Source of the DNA: Paracoccaceae bacterium
GTDB lineage: Bacteria; Pseudomonadota; Alphaproteobacteria; Rhodobacterales; Rhodobacteraceae
Direction: 5' to 3'
Assembly (NCBI GenBank): GCA_015485375.1
Contig: WFTU01000078.1
Span: forward strand, 1 to 7,241
Length of the DNA: 7,241 nucleotides
In this document: positions 1-5,844 of the stretch, one piece after another
Layout of the letters: every line of letters starts with the position of its first letter
Position numbering within the stretch: the stretch's first letter is position 1
The notes under the pieces: model-generated
What the model saw: the letters and a program-made list of their open reading frames with translations, nothing else
Database searches by the model: none
What the model was told of the DNA's origin: nothing
Made by a program: the position numbers and the translations under genes

Positions 1-1
1 G

Positions 2-514
2 GACTTGCGCCAGAACCCTGTCGCGGCGGCGATGGGTGACGGCAGCGGCGAGGGTGGCACCGGCGCTGTCGCCTGCGAGGATGACGGGGGGTTGCAGGCT
101 GTCGAACACGGCGAGGCACTGGTTAAGGGCGACGGGGTGGCGGGATTCCGGCGAGAGGGCGTAGTCGGGGCTGAGGGTGGTGAGGCCGGTGGTGGCGGCG
201 ATGTCGGCGCAGATGTCGTCGTGGCTGTCCAGCCCGCCGAAAACGAAGCCGCCGCCGTGGAGATAGAGGATGACGGGGGAGTCGGTGCCGGTGGTGTAGG
301 TGCGAGTCGGGGTTCCGGCGATTTCGGTGTCGCGGGTGGTGATGCCGTCGGGATGGCCGGAGTGGAAGTGTTTGCAGGTGTCATTGAAGCCCTTGCGCAT
401 TTCGGCAAGGGTCGGGGTTTCGCCAAAGGCACCCCTTATGCGGTTGGAAGTGTTGACGAATTTCGCGATTTCGGGGTCGAGCAGAGGGGTGAAGTCGGTG
501 ATGGGGTCGGGCAT
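2..514 (-). CDS. Alpha/beta-hydrolase, HSL (family IV) esterase/lipase type, 3'-truncated by window edge
   Basis: An open minus-strand frame of 171 codons starts at ATG 514-512 and leaves the window without a stop. The start is fixed by GGAGG five bases upstream (complement of 520-524). Translation shows the oxyanion-hole motif HGGGF at residues 86-90, a YALSPE segment at 118-123 (the family's usual YRLAPE) and the nucleophile elbow GDSAG at 148-152 with Ser150 as predicted nucleophile. HGGG together with GDSAG is diagnostic of the hormone-sensitive-lipase-like carboxylesterases, which are usually about 300 residues. The catalytic Asp and His and most of the cap and fold therefore lie beyond position 1. 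No signal peptide is visible, so a cytoplasmic enzyme on short acyl esters is expected. The substrate cannot be inferred. It is divergent from copA, and nothing in the protein suggests a copper role. Confidence 0.88.
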   Translation of the reverse strand, partial: MPDPITDFTPLLDPEIAKFVNTSNRIRGAFGETPTLAEMRKGFNDTCKHFHSGHPDGITTRDTEIAGTPTRTYTTGTDSPVILYLHGGGFVFGGLDSHDDICADIAATTGLTTLSPDYALSPESRHPVALNQCLAVFDSLQPPVILAGDSAGATLAAAVTHRRRDRVLAQV

Positions 515-593
515 GGTGTCCTCCGTTTGGCAAAACATGGCATGACGGCGGGGATTTCGGAAGGGAAATTGCGGTTTCGGGAAAACCGAGAAA

Positions 594-622
594 AATTTAT
601 CTGTAAAAACAGTATATTGCAA
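594..622 (-). promoter_or_regulatory. Candidate sigma-70 promoter for the esterase
   Basis: Read on the minus strand, TTGCAA (622-617) is followed after exactly 17 bases by TAAATT (599-594). Each hexamer matches the consensus at 4 of 6 positions, and the surroundings are the AT-richest part of the window. It would give a 5' leader of roughly 75 nt before the esterase start. The -10 hexamer lies inside one copy of an 11-bp direct repeat. This is a pattern-based prediction only. Confidence 0.4.
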
Positions 623-652
623 AAAACCTTCCAGCTTTGGTAATTTATCTGT
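594..652. repeat. 11-bp direct repeat AATTTATCTGT flanking the divergent promoters
   Basis: AATTTATCTGT occurs at 594-604 and again at 642-652, an exact 48-bp offset. The first copy covers the predicted esterase -10, and the second ends on the first base of the copA -35 hexamer. An exact 11-mer repeat within 60 bp is unlikely by chance in GC-rich DNA, though local AT-richness raises the odds. It may be a paired regulator site or a relic of duplication. Nothing identifies a binding protein. Confidence 0.5.
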
Positions 653-682
653 TGACCTTACATCAACTGGAACCCCTAGATA
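652..682 (+). promoter_or_regulatory. MerR/CueR-type promoter of the copper operon (19-bp spacer)
   Basis: TTGACC (652-657) and TAGATA (677-682) are separated by 19 bp, the over-long spacing typical of promoters activated by MerR-family metal sensors through DNA untwisting. The spacer region carries a degenerate dyad, ACCTTAC (655-661), 7 bp, then GGAACCC (669-675), resembling the CueR/HmrR operator pattern ACCTTCC-N7-GGAAGGT. The half-sites are imperfect, especially the right one. A CueR/HmrR-like regulator is encoded two genes downstream in the same operon, which supports the reading. Predicted leader before copA is about 30 nt. Confidence 0.65.
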
Positions 683-717
683 GCTGCCAACGAATAACCG
701 GATGCAGGAGAAATGCA

Positions 718-3123
718 ATGGAAGACTTGGCTGTAAAAGACAGTGACTCGGTGGATTTCGAAGTCACGGGAATGACTTGCACGAGCTGTGCGGGACGGGT
801 GGAGAAAGCGGTTGCCGCAATGCCCGGTGTGAAATCCGCGAGCGTCAATCTGGCGCTGGAGAAACTCGATGTGGAGTTCGACCCCGATGCGCTCGACCCG
901 CAGAAGATTGCCGATGCGGTGCGCGATACCGGTTACGGGATCCGCGAGGCGCAGGTGACGCTGAATGTCGAGAAGATGACCTGTGCAAGCTGCGCCGGAC
1001 GGGTGGAGAAAGCCCTGAACGCCTTGCCGGGGGTTCTGTCGGCGGAGGTTAATCTGGCGCTGGAAACCGCGTCGGTGCATTACCTGCCCGGGCAGGTGGA
1101 TGTGGCGACGATTGCCAAGGCCTCGACCGACGCGGGCTATCCGGCCAAAGTCAGTGACGAGGCGGGGGATGACGACCGCGAGGAGGAAGTGGCCAAAGCG
1201 CTGCGCAAGGATTTGTATATCCTCGGGTTCTCCACCCTGCTGACCATTCCGCTGGTGTTGCAGATGATTTTCACGCTGACCGGTGTCGATATCAACCTGC
1301 CGGTCTGGCTGGAGGTCGCGCTGGCGACTCCGGTGCAGTTCTATGTTGGTAAACGTTTCTATGTGGCCGCGTGGCATGCGCTGAAGGCCAAGACGGGCAG
1401 CATGGATACGCTGGTCTCGCTGGGTACCAGTGCGGCGTATTTCTATAGCTTGTGGCTGGTGGTGACGCTTGGCTCCGAGGCGGAGGGGCGTCTGTATTTC
1501 GAGGCTTCGGCGGTGGTTATCACGCTGATTCTGGGCGGCAAGGTGCTGGAAGCGCGGGCGAAACGCTCGGCGTCTTCGGCCTTGCGCAAGCTGATGGAAC
1601 TGCGTCCCGACAGTGCGGTTGTGCTGCGTGGCGGTGAAGAGGTCGAGGTTTCGATCTCGGAAGTTCTGATCGGTGACATCGTTGTGGTCAAACCGGGCGA
1701 GCGCCTGCCGGTGGATGGCGAGATCATCCAGGGCGAGAGCGAGCTGGACGAGAGCCTGCTGACCGGTGAATCCATGCCTGTTGTGCGCCGTGTCGGCGAT
1801 CCGGTGATTGCCGGTTCGATCAACGGTGCGGGTCTGTTGAAAGTGCGGGCGCTGAAAATCGGCTCCGATACCACATTGTCGAAAATCGCGACGCTGGTGG
1901 AGCAGGCCCAGACGGGGAAAGCCCCGATCCAGAAGCTGGTGGACCGGATTTCGGCCATCTTCGTGCCGGTGGTGATCGTCATTGCGCTGGCGACCTTCGG
2001 TGTCTGGATGGCGGTTGGCGGGAGTTTTGAAACCGCGCTGGTGGCGGCGATCTCGGTTCTGGTGATTGCATGTCCCTGTGCGCTGGGTCTGGCAACGCCG
2101 ACGGCGCTGGTGGCCGGAACGGGGGTTGCGGCGCAGCACGGTATTCTGATCCGTGATATCGAGACGCTGGAACGGGCCAAGAATATCGACACGGTTGTGT
2201 TCGATAAAACCGGCACGCTGACCATCGGTAAACCGGAGATCACCGGTCTGGAGCCTTTCGGTATTTCCGAGGACGAACTGATGGCGCTGGCCGCTTCGGC
2301 GCAGTCCGGCTCCGAGCATCCGCTCGGGAAAGCCATGGTGAATGACGCCAAGGCGAAAGGGCTGGAGATTTCCACGCCGAGCGATTTCACCGCCAAGGTC
2401 GGTGAAGGGGTCGAGGCGACGGTGAACGGGGCGGTTATCCGCATCGGGCGCGTCGGCTATGCGGCGCCGGATGCCACCGACGAGCAGAAAGCGACGGCGA
2501 AAACCATGGCCGAGAAAGGGCAGACGGTTGTCTGGCTGTCGCAGGATGGCAAGACGCTGGGCCTGATCGGGCTGGCCGATACCGCGCGTCCCGAAGCGAA
2601 AGAGGCTATCGCGGCGCTGCACAAGGACGGTATCCGCACCATGCTGCTGACCGGCGACAACCCGGAAACCGCGGCACATATTGCGGAGGCGCTGGGGATC
2701 GACGAGGTGAAAGCCGAGATGCGGCCGGAGGACAAGGTGTCCGAGTTGCAGAAACTGGTCGATGCGGGCCGCCACGTTGCCATGGTTGGCGACGGGGTGA
2801 ACGATGCACCGGCGCTGGCCGTGGCCGATCTGGGGATCGCCATGGGTGGCGGGGCCGATGTGGCGCTGGAGACAGCGGGCTTCGTTCTGATGCGGGCCGA
2901 CCCGCGGCTGGTGGATTCGTCCTTGCAGGTGGCGCGGGCGACCTCGCGGAAAATCCGCACCAACCTGTTCTGGGCCTTTATCTATAACCTGATCGGGATA
3001 CCGATCGCGGCGCTGGGCTTCCTGAACCCTGCACTGGCCGGTGCGGCCATGGCGTTCAGTAGTGTCAGTGTTGTGACCAACTCCCTGTTGCTGAAACGCT
3101 GGAAACCGGAGGGTGACAAATGA
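718..3123 (+). CDS. copA: Cu(I)-exporting P1B-type ATPase CopA/ActP
   Basis: An 801-residue P1B-1 ATPase that pumps Cu(I) from cytoplasm to periplasm using ATP. Two N-terminal heavy-metal-associated domains carry CxxC sites (Cys21/Cys24 and Cys89/Cys92). The membrane and catalytic core follows in order: actuator motif TGES (349-352), transmembrane CPC (452-454), phosphorylated DKTGT (Asp496, 496-500), the P1B-specific HP pair in SEHPLG (His534-Pro535), and hinge GDGVND (691-696). C-terminal Tyr756-Asn757 and the M778-S781-S782 region match the remaining Cu(I)-site residues of CopA proteins and argue against Zn/Cd transport. The start at ATG 718 is chosen because AGGAG (706-710) lies 7 bases upstream. 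The frame stays open back to a TTG at 637, but those 27 codons would overlap the promoter and lack an HMA-like sequence. Length is normal for a two-HMA CopA. It is the first gene of the operon and its stop overlaps the regulator start by ATGA. Confidence 0.96.
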   Translation: MEDLAVKDSDSVDFEVTGMTCTSCAGRVEKAVAAMPGVKSASVNLALEKLDVEFDPDALDPQKIADAVRDTGYGIREAQVTLNVEKMTCASCAGRVEKALNALPGVLSAEVNLALETASVHYLPGQVDVATIAKASTDAGYPAKVSDEAGDDDREEEVAKALRKDLYILGFSTLLTIPLVLQMIFTLTGVDINLPVWLEVALATPVQFYVGKRFYVAAWHALKAKTGSMDTLVSLGTSAAYFYSLWLVVTLGSEAEGRLYFEASAVVITLILGGKVLEARAKRSASSALRKLMELRPDSAVVLRGGEEVEVSISEVLIGDIVVVKPGERLPVDGEIIQGESELDESLLTGESMPVVRRVGDPVIAGSINGAGLLKVRALKIGSDTTLSKIATLVEQAQTGKAPIQKLVDRISAIFVPVVIVIALATFGVWMAVGGSFETALVAAISVLVIACPCALGLATPTALVAGTGVAAQHGILIRDIETLERAKNIDTVVFDKTGTLTIGKPEITGLEPFGISEDELMALAASAQSGSEHPLGKAMVNDAKAKGLEISTPSDFTAKVGEGVEATVNGAVIRIGRVGYAAPDATDEQKATAKTMAEKGQTVVWLSQDGKTLGLIGLADTARPEAKEAIAALHKDGIRTMLLTGDNPETAAHIAEALGIDEVKAEMRPEDKVSELQKLVDAGRHVAMVGDGVNDAPALAVADLGIAMGGGADVALETAGFVLMRADPRLVDSSLQVARATSRKIRTNLFWAFIYNLIGIPIAALGFLNPALAGAAMAFSSVSVVTNSLLLKRWKPEGDK

Positions 3124-3533
3124 ATATCGGACAAGTAGCCGAGAAAAGCGGTCTGCCGTCGAAGACGATCCGCTATTACGAAGATATCGGGCTGATCCGG
3201 CCCGATAGATCGGCCAACGGATACAGGGATTTCAGCGAGTCGCATCTGCACAAGCTGACCTTCCTGCAGCGGGCGCGCAGTCTGGGATTTACCATCGAGG
3301 ATTGCCGGACCCTGTTGTCGCTCTATGAAGATACCGACCGGGCCAGTGCCGATGTGAAGGCCATGGCGCGGGAGCATCTGGACAAGATTGCCGACAAGAT
3401 CTCGGAACTGGAGGCGATGCAGGCAACGCTTTCCGATCTGGTCAGCAAGTGCCACGGGGATGACCGGCCGGACTGTCCGATCCTCGACGGGCTGTCCGAG
3501 GGGGCTCAGGCGAAGAAAGTGCGCACGCAATGA
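3120..3533 (+). CDS. cueR: MerR-family Cu(I)-responsive regulator, CueR/HmrR type
   Basis: A 137-residue MerR regulator. The N-terminal winged helix-turn-helix begins MNIGQVAEKSGLPSKTIRYY, as is typical of the family. A dimerisation helix (about 80-107) leads to a metal loop containing Cys111 and Cys119, seven residues apart (C-H-G-D-D-R-P-D-C), the same spacing as the Cu(I)-binding pair Cys112/Cys120 of E. coli CueR. Ser76 in the segment RASADVK corresponds to CueR Ser77, the residue associated with monovalent metal sensing where divalent sensors have Cys. This supports Cu(I), possibly Ag(I) or Au(I), as inducer. GGAGGG (3108-3113) lies 6 bases before the start, and ATGA overlaps couple it to both copA and the following cytochrome. 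It should activate the 19-bp-spaced promoter before copA and hence itself. HmrR is the name used for such proteins in rhizobia. Confidence 0.93.
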   Translation: MNIGQVAEKSGLPSKTIRYYEDIGLIRPDRSANGYRDFSESHLHKLTFLQRARSLGFTIEDCRTLLSLYEDTDRASADVKAMAREHLDKIADKISELEAMQATLSDLVSKCHGDDRPDCPILDGLSEGAQAKKVRTQ

Positions 3534-3955
3534 ATAGTCAGAAATGGGTTGCGGGCGGGGTCGCGGTGATCTCGGCCGCAATCATCGGATGGGCCTATCT
3601 GCCCGGGCTGAACGGCAGCCCGGGCGAAAATGCGGCCGAGGCCGCGAAGGAACTGGTGGTGCCGGAGTTTTCGGAACTTGCGCTGCAGGGCAAGGCGAGT
3701 TTCGAGGCCAGTTGCGCGGTCTGCCACGGGGTGAATGCGACGGGAACCGATCAGGGGCCATCGCTGATTGACCTGATATACCGTCCCAGAGTACACAGCG
3801 ATGCAGCTATCAGGCTGGCGCCGCGTGTCGGCGTGCGGGCGCACCATTGGCGCTTCGGCAGTATGCCGTCGCTGCGCGAGGATGTGCCCGACGCGGAAAT
3901 GGACGGGATAATCCGGTTTATCCGGGAGTTGCAGGAAGCGAACGGCATAAAATGA
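3530..3955 (+). CDS. Membrane-anchored monohaem c-type cytochrome (first of two)
   Basis: A 141-residue class I-like cytochrome c. A hydrophobic N-terminal segment (about 7-24) with a basic Lys5 start suggests a signal anchor or Sec signal. No clear AxA cleavage site is seen, so I favour an anchored periplasmic protein. The haem site is CAVCH (Cys62, Cys65, His66), and Met112 in FGSMPSL is the likely sixth haem ligand. The intervening AHHWRFG stretch adds two histidines (105-106) close to that ligand. The C-terminal helix (about 121-137) is typical of the fold. It is cotranscribed and translationally coupled: its ATG overlaps the regulator stop by ATGA, with no strong ribosome site of its own, and its stop overlaps the next cytochrome in the same way. 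Position suggests a role in periplasmic copper handling or electron transfer, but its partner is unknown and no oxidase is encoded here. Confidence 0.88.
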   Translation: MNSQKWVAGGVAVISAAIIGWAYLPGLNGSPGENAAEAAKELVVPEFSELALQGKASFEASCAVCHGVNATGTDQGPSLIDLIYRPRVHSDAAIRLAPRVGVRAHHWRFGSMPSLREDVPDAEMDGIIRFIRELQEANGIK

Positions 3956-4452
3956 ATGAACGTAATGTGAGTGACCGCAGTGTAATCGTAAACCTTGTTA
4001 TTGTGGTCGGCCTGCTGGCAGCCGTGGTGGTCGGGGTTCTGGTATTTCTGGCGCCGAAATTCGCCACTTCGGAAAGTTACGCGATTGCGCGCGGACAGGC
4101 GGTTTACAATGCCAGCTGTGCCGCGTGCCACGGGGCGAACCTGCAAGGGGCGGAGAACTGGCAGGTGCAGGGCGAGGACGGATCCTATCCGCCGCCGCCG
4201 CATGACGAGGAAGGACATACCTTCCATCATCCGGATTCCATGTTGCTCGACTATATCAAACGCGGCGGCGCTGTGGTGCTGGCGGAGATGGGGGTCGATA
4301 CCGTGAAAAGCGGGATGCCGCCCTTCGAGGATGTGCTCAGCGACGACGAGATCGAGGATGTGCTTACCTATATCAAGTCCACGTGGTCCGAGGAAACGCG
4401 CGCTTATCAGGAAGAGGTAACCGCCGCGGACGAGGCTGCCAGCGGAAGTTGA
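3952..4452 (+). CDS. Membrane-anchored monohaem c-type cytochrome (second of two)
   Basis: A 166-residue protein with a short cytoplasmic N-terminus (about 10 residues), one strong transmembrane anchor (about 11-34) and a periplasmic cytochrome c domain. The haem motif is CAACH (Cys56, Cys59, His60) and Met122 in SGMPPFEDVL is the expected axial ligand. A His-rich loop, HTFHHPD (about 89-95), with an upstream PPPPHDEEG stretch lies between them, and the tail (about 146-166) is acidic. The overall pattern resembles COG2010-type cytochromes that I recall seeing in copper-resistance clusters. The start at ATG 3952 overlaps the previous stop (ATGA). A longer reading from 3847 would run 100 bases into the preceding gene and add a non-hydrophobic leader before the anchor, so it is rejected. 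A GGAAG at 3934-3938 is too distant to act as a good ribosome site, which points to coupling. Function beyond electron transfer is unknown. Confidence 0.9.
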   Translation: MNERNVSDRSVIVNLVIVVGLLAAVVVGVLVFLAPKFATSESYAIARGQAVYNASCAACHGANLQGAENWQVQGEDGSYPPPPHDEEGHTFHHPDSMLLDYIKRGGAVVLAEMGVDTVKSGMPPFEDVLSDDEIEDVLTYIKSTWSEETRAYQEEVTAADEAASGS

Positions 4453-4459
4453 TCGGCCT

Positions 4460-4486
4460 TGCAACCCGAACCTGTTGCATTCGGGT
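4460..4486 (+). terminator. Hairpin just after the copper operon; possible weak terminator or attenuator
   Basis: ACCCGAA (4464-4470) and TTCGGGT (4480-4486) form a perfect 7-bp stem with a 9-nt loop, starting 12 bases after the second cytochrome stop. An alternative stem, TGCAAC (4460-4465) with GTTGCA (4474-4479), overlaps it, so the two are largely mutually exclusive. No T-run follows, so this is not a standard intrinsic terminator. It may protect the transcript end or attenuate read-through into the transpeptidase gene. Confidence 0.35.
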
Positions 4487-4511
4487 GACTTATTACGGAA
4501 ATGTCATTGGA

Positions 4512-4560
4512 GCCGCCGGGAAATTGGCGGTATCCTGCCGATTATCGCCCATAGTGGCGA
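4512..4560 (+). other. Two further small hairpins in the leader of the L,D-transpeptidase gene
   Basis: CCGCC (4513-4517) pairs with GGCGG (4526-4530), extendable by a G-T wobble. TCGCC (4545-4549) pairs with GGCGA (4556-4560). Together with the hairpin at 4460-4486 they occupy most of the 155-bp gap (4453-4607), which holds no gene and no promoter I can defend. Stems this short occur often by chance in GC-rich DNA, so function is uncertain. Confidence 0.25.
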
Positions 4561-4607
4561 ACAAGTCGTGATTCAACAGGACTCTATTGAGGGACAAAGG
4601 AATAAAA

Positions 4608-5234
4608 ATGCTGAACAGACGTCATTTTCTGGCTACCGGAATAGCCGCGGGTTCGCTCGGGCTTTCGCAGGCGCGTGCGCACCAGAAAGGGGAGCCCTAT
4701 GTGCTTCCCGAAGAATTCATGCCTCGCGAGGTAAAACTGCGGGATTCGTTCCCCGAGGGCGAGGTCCATGTGGACCCGAACACCTTCGCGCTCTACTGGA
4801 CCTTGCCGGATGGCATGGCCAGGCGCTACACGGTCGGGATCGGGCGCGGGAACCTGTATCACCCTGGCACCTTCTATGTCGGGGCGAAACAGAAATGGCC
4901 GAAATGGACGCCGTCGCCGGATATGTTCAAGCGTAACCCGAACGGCTACAAGAACTTTGCCCCCGGAATGCCGTTTGAAAACGGGATGCCCGGCGGGATT
5001 GCCAATCCGCTCGGTGCGCGGGCGCTCTATCTGTTCAACGAGACGACGAAGCGCGATACCTATCTGCGTATTCACGGCACCAACGATCCGCGCACGATCG
5101 GCATCGAGGTGTCCAACGGCTGCGCCCGTCTGGTCAACGATCAGGTGAAAGAGCTTTATGAACTGGTGCCGATGGGCACGCGCGTTGTGCTGCACGAGAA
5201 AACGGGCGCTCCGCCCCCGCACTCCTCGGTTTAA
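4608..5234 (+). CDS. Tat-exported L,D-transpeptidase (YkuD domain)
   Basis: A 208-residue L,D-transpeptidase, a periplasmic enzyme that cross-links or attaches peptidoglycan stem peptides through a catalytic cysteine. The N-terminus has a twin-arginine motif, NRRHFLA (3-9), a hydrophobic stretch and a likely cleavage site after QARA (residue 24), implying Tat export. The YkuD core (about 51-197) ends in the signature His156-Gly-Thr followed by Ser169-Asn-Gly-Cys172-Ala-Arg174. His156, Cys172 and Arg174 are the expected active-site residues, so the enzyme appears intact. There is no LysM or other wall-binding domain. A Met/Asn/Pro-rich stretch (about 103-134) precedes the catalytic part, as in the minimal alphaproteobacterial forms. 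The start is ATG 4608, with AAGGA (4597-4601) 6 bases upstream; a TTG at 4587 in frame has no such support. It follows the copper operon on the same strand after 155 bp and ends touching the convergent methyltransferase gene. Confidence 0.92.
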   Translation: MLNRRHFLATGIAAGSLGLSQARAHQKGEPYVLPEEFMPREVKLRDSFPEGEVHVDPNTFALYWTLPDGMARRYTVGIGRGNLYHPGTFYVGAKQKWPKWTPSPDMFKRNPNGYKNFAPGMPFENGMPGGIANPLGARALYLFNETTKRDTYLRIHGTNDPRTIGIEVSNGCARLVNDQVKELYELVPMGTRVVLHEKTGAPPPHSSV

Positions 5235-5696
5235 TCACAGCCATCGGCGGGTTTGGCGGCGGTATTCCTCGAATTCCGCGCCGAACCCGGCGAGAATGTG
5301 GGCCTCCTCGCCGTCGATGAAGCGTTTGCGGATGACCCGCATGAACAGCGGGATCAGGGTGAGGGAGAGAACCGAGCCCTCGATCAGCACGAACCCCAGC
5401 AGGATCATCGTATCGGCCACATAGATCGGGTTGCGCGAGAAACGGTAGGGGCCGTCCTTGAGGATGGTTTTCGGTGTGCGCTTCGGGATGACCGAGGTTT
5501 TGTGGCGCTGGAACATCAGGAACGACCAGACCATCAGGAACAGGCCGGCGACGATCCAGGCGCGGCCGATCCATGTGACGATGGCGGAGCTGTAGTCGAG
5601 CGGGTTCCAGATGTTTGTCTGTAGCCAGACGATGACCAGAAAAAATACCAGCCAGACCGGCGGCATGTCGATGAAGTCGTTCCAGAGTTTGCGCAT
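5235..5696 (-). CDS. Integral-membrane methyltransferase, ICMT/PEMT-like
   Basis: A 153-residue membrane protein of the isoprenylcysteine carboxyl methyltransferase / phospholipid methyltransferase class, which uses S-adenosylmethionine. Three or four hydrophobic segments are seen (about 12-30, 38-62 and 94-120). The signature is DGPYRFSRNPIYV (81-93), the family's GPYR-x-x-R-[HN]-P-x-Y, followed by a C-terminal Glu pair (130-131) and EYRRQTRRW (144-152). These match the cofactor-binding part of the family. The real methyl acceptor is unknown; bacteria generally lack prenylated CaaX proteins. ATG 5696 is chosen because GGGG lies a few bases upstream. An in-frame ATG at 5720 adds eight polar residues, has no ribosome site and would sit in the predicted -10. 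Its stop (TGA, complement of 5235-5237) abuts the transpeptidase TAA. CzcN/NccN of Cupriavidus metal-resistance loci belong to this class, so a metal link is possible but unproven. Confidence 0.85.
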   Translation of the reverse strand: MRKLWNDFIDMPPVWLVFFLVIVWLQTNIWNPLDYSSAIVTWIGRAWIVAGLFLMVWSFLMFQRHKTSVIPKRTPKTILKDGPYRFSRNPIYVADTMILLGFVLIEGSVLSLTLIPLFMRVIRKRFIDGEEAHILAGFGAEFEEYRRQTRRWL

Positions 5697-5718
5697 GGTG
5701 TCCCCTTTTTGTTTGCCC

Positions 5719-5748
5719 ATGCTTCGGCGGCGGGGTTGCCTGTGTCAA
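5719..5748 (-). promoter_or_regulatory. Candidate promoter of the membrane methyltransferase gene
   Basis: On the minus strand a perfect -35 TTGACA (5748-5743) is followed after 18 bp by AAGCAT (5724-5719), a 3-of-6 match to the -10 consensus. It would start transcription about 15-20 nt before the chosen ATG at 5696, consistent with that start. A 5-bp inverted repeat, GTTGC (5735-5739) and GCAAC (5749-5753), brackets the -35. The weak -10 limits confidence. Confidence 0.38.
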
Positions 5749-5792
5749 GCAACAATCCTGTCAGGGAGGGCGGGTTTTTGGCCTTGATTATT

Positions 5793-5812
5793 AACTGAAC
5801 ATGTGTTCAGTT
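5793..5812. promoter_or_regulatory. 20-bp palindromic operator upstream of ivd, TetR-type
   Basis: AACTGAACA (5793-5801) and TGTTCAGTT (5804-5812) are perfect 9-bp inverted arms separated by TG. Size, symmetry and near-absent spacer resemble operators of TetR/AcrR-family repressors. It lies 32 bp before the ivd start, so a bound protein would cover the promoter region or early transcript start. A TTGATT (5784-5789) just upstream could be a -35, but no convincing -10 is seen. No TetR-like gene is in the window. It could also serve the leftward methyltransferase gene, but it lies about 45 bp upstream of that gene's predicted -35. Confidence 0.65.
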
Positions 5813-5844
5813 GTTCGGGAGATACTGCCTGAAAGGATTCCGTC

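Noticed and set aside
5..643. Plus-strand open frame over the esterase region
   Set aside because: Low-complexity Gly/Val/Ala/Glu sequence; the opposite strand encodes HGGG and GDSAG motifs with a proper ribosome site.
637..717. Upstream TTG start extending CopA by 27 residues
   Set aside because: The extension would overlap the predicted promoter and lacks a ribosome site; ATG 718 has AGGAG at the right distance.
676..2775. Long minus-strand open frame (699 codons) opposite copA
   Set aside because: Very rich in Arg, His, Gln and Asp with no recognisable domain; a typical antisense shadow of a GC-rich coding sequence. CopA motifs on the plus strand account for the whole stretch.
3847..3951. 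Upstream start extending the second cytochrome by 35 residues
   Set aside because: It lies inside the first cytochrome gene in another frame, is Arg/Gly-rich rather than signal-like, and would spoil the clean ATGA junction and N-terminal anchor.
4460..4486. H-type RNA pseudoknot formed by the two interleaved stems
   Set aside because: The connecting loops would be 0, 3 and 0 nt, which is sterically implausible; alternative hairpins are the better model.
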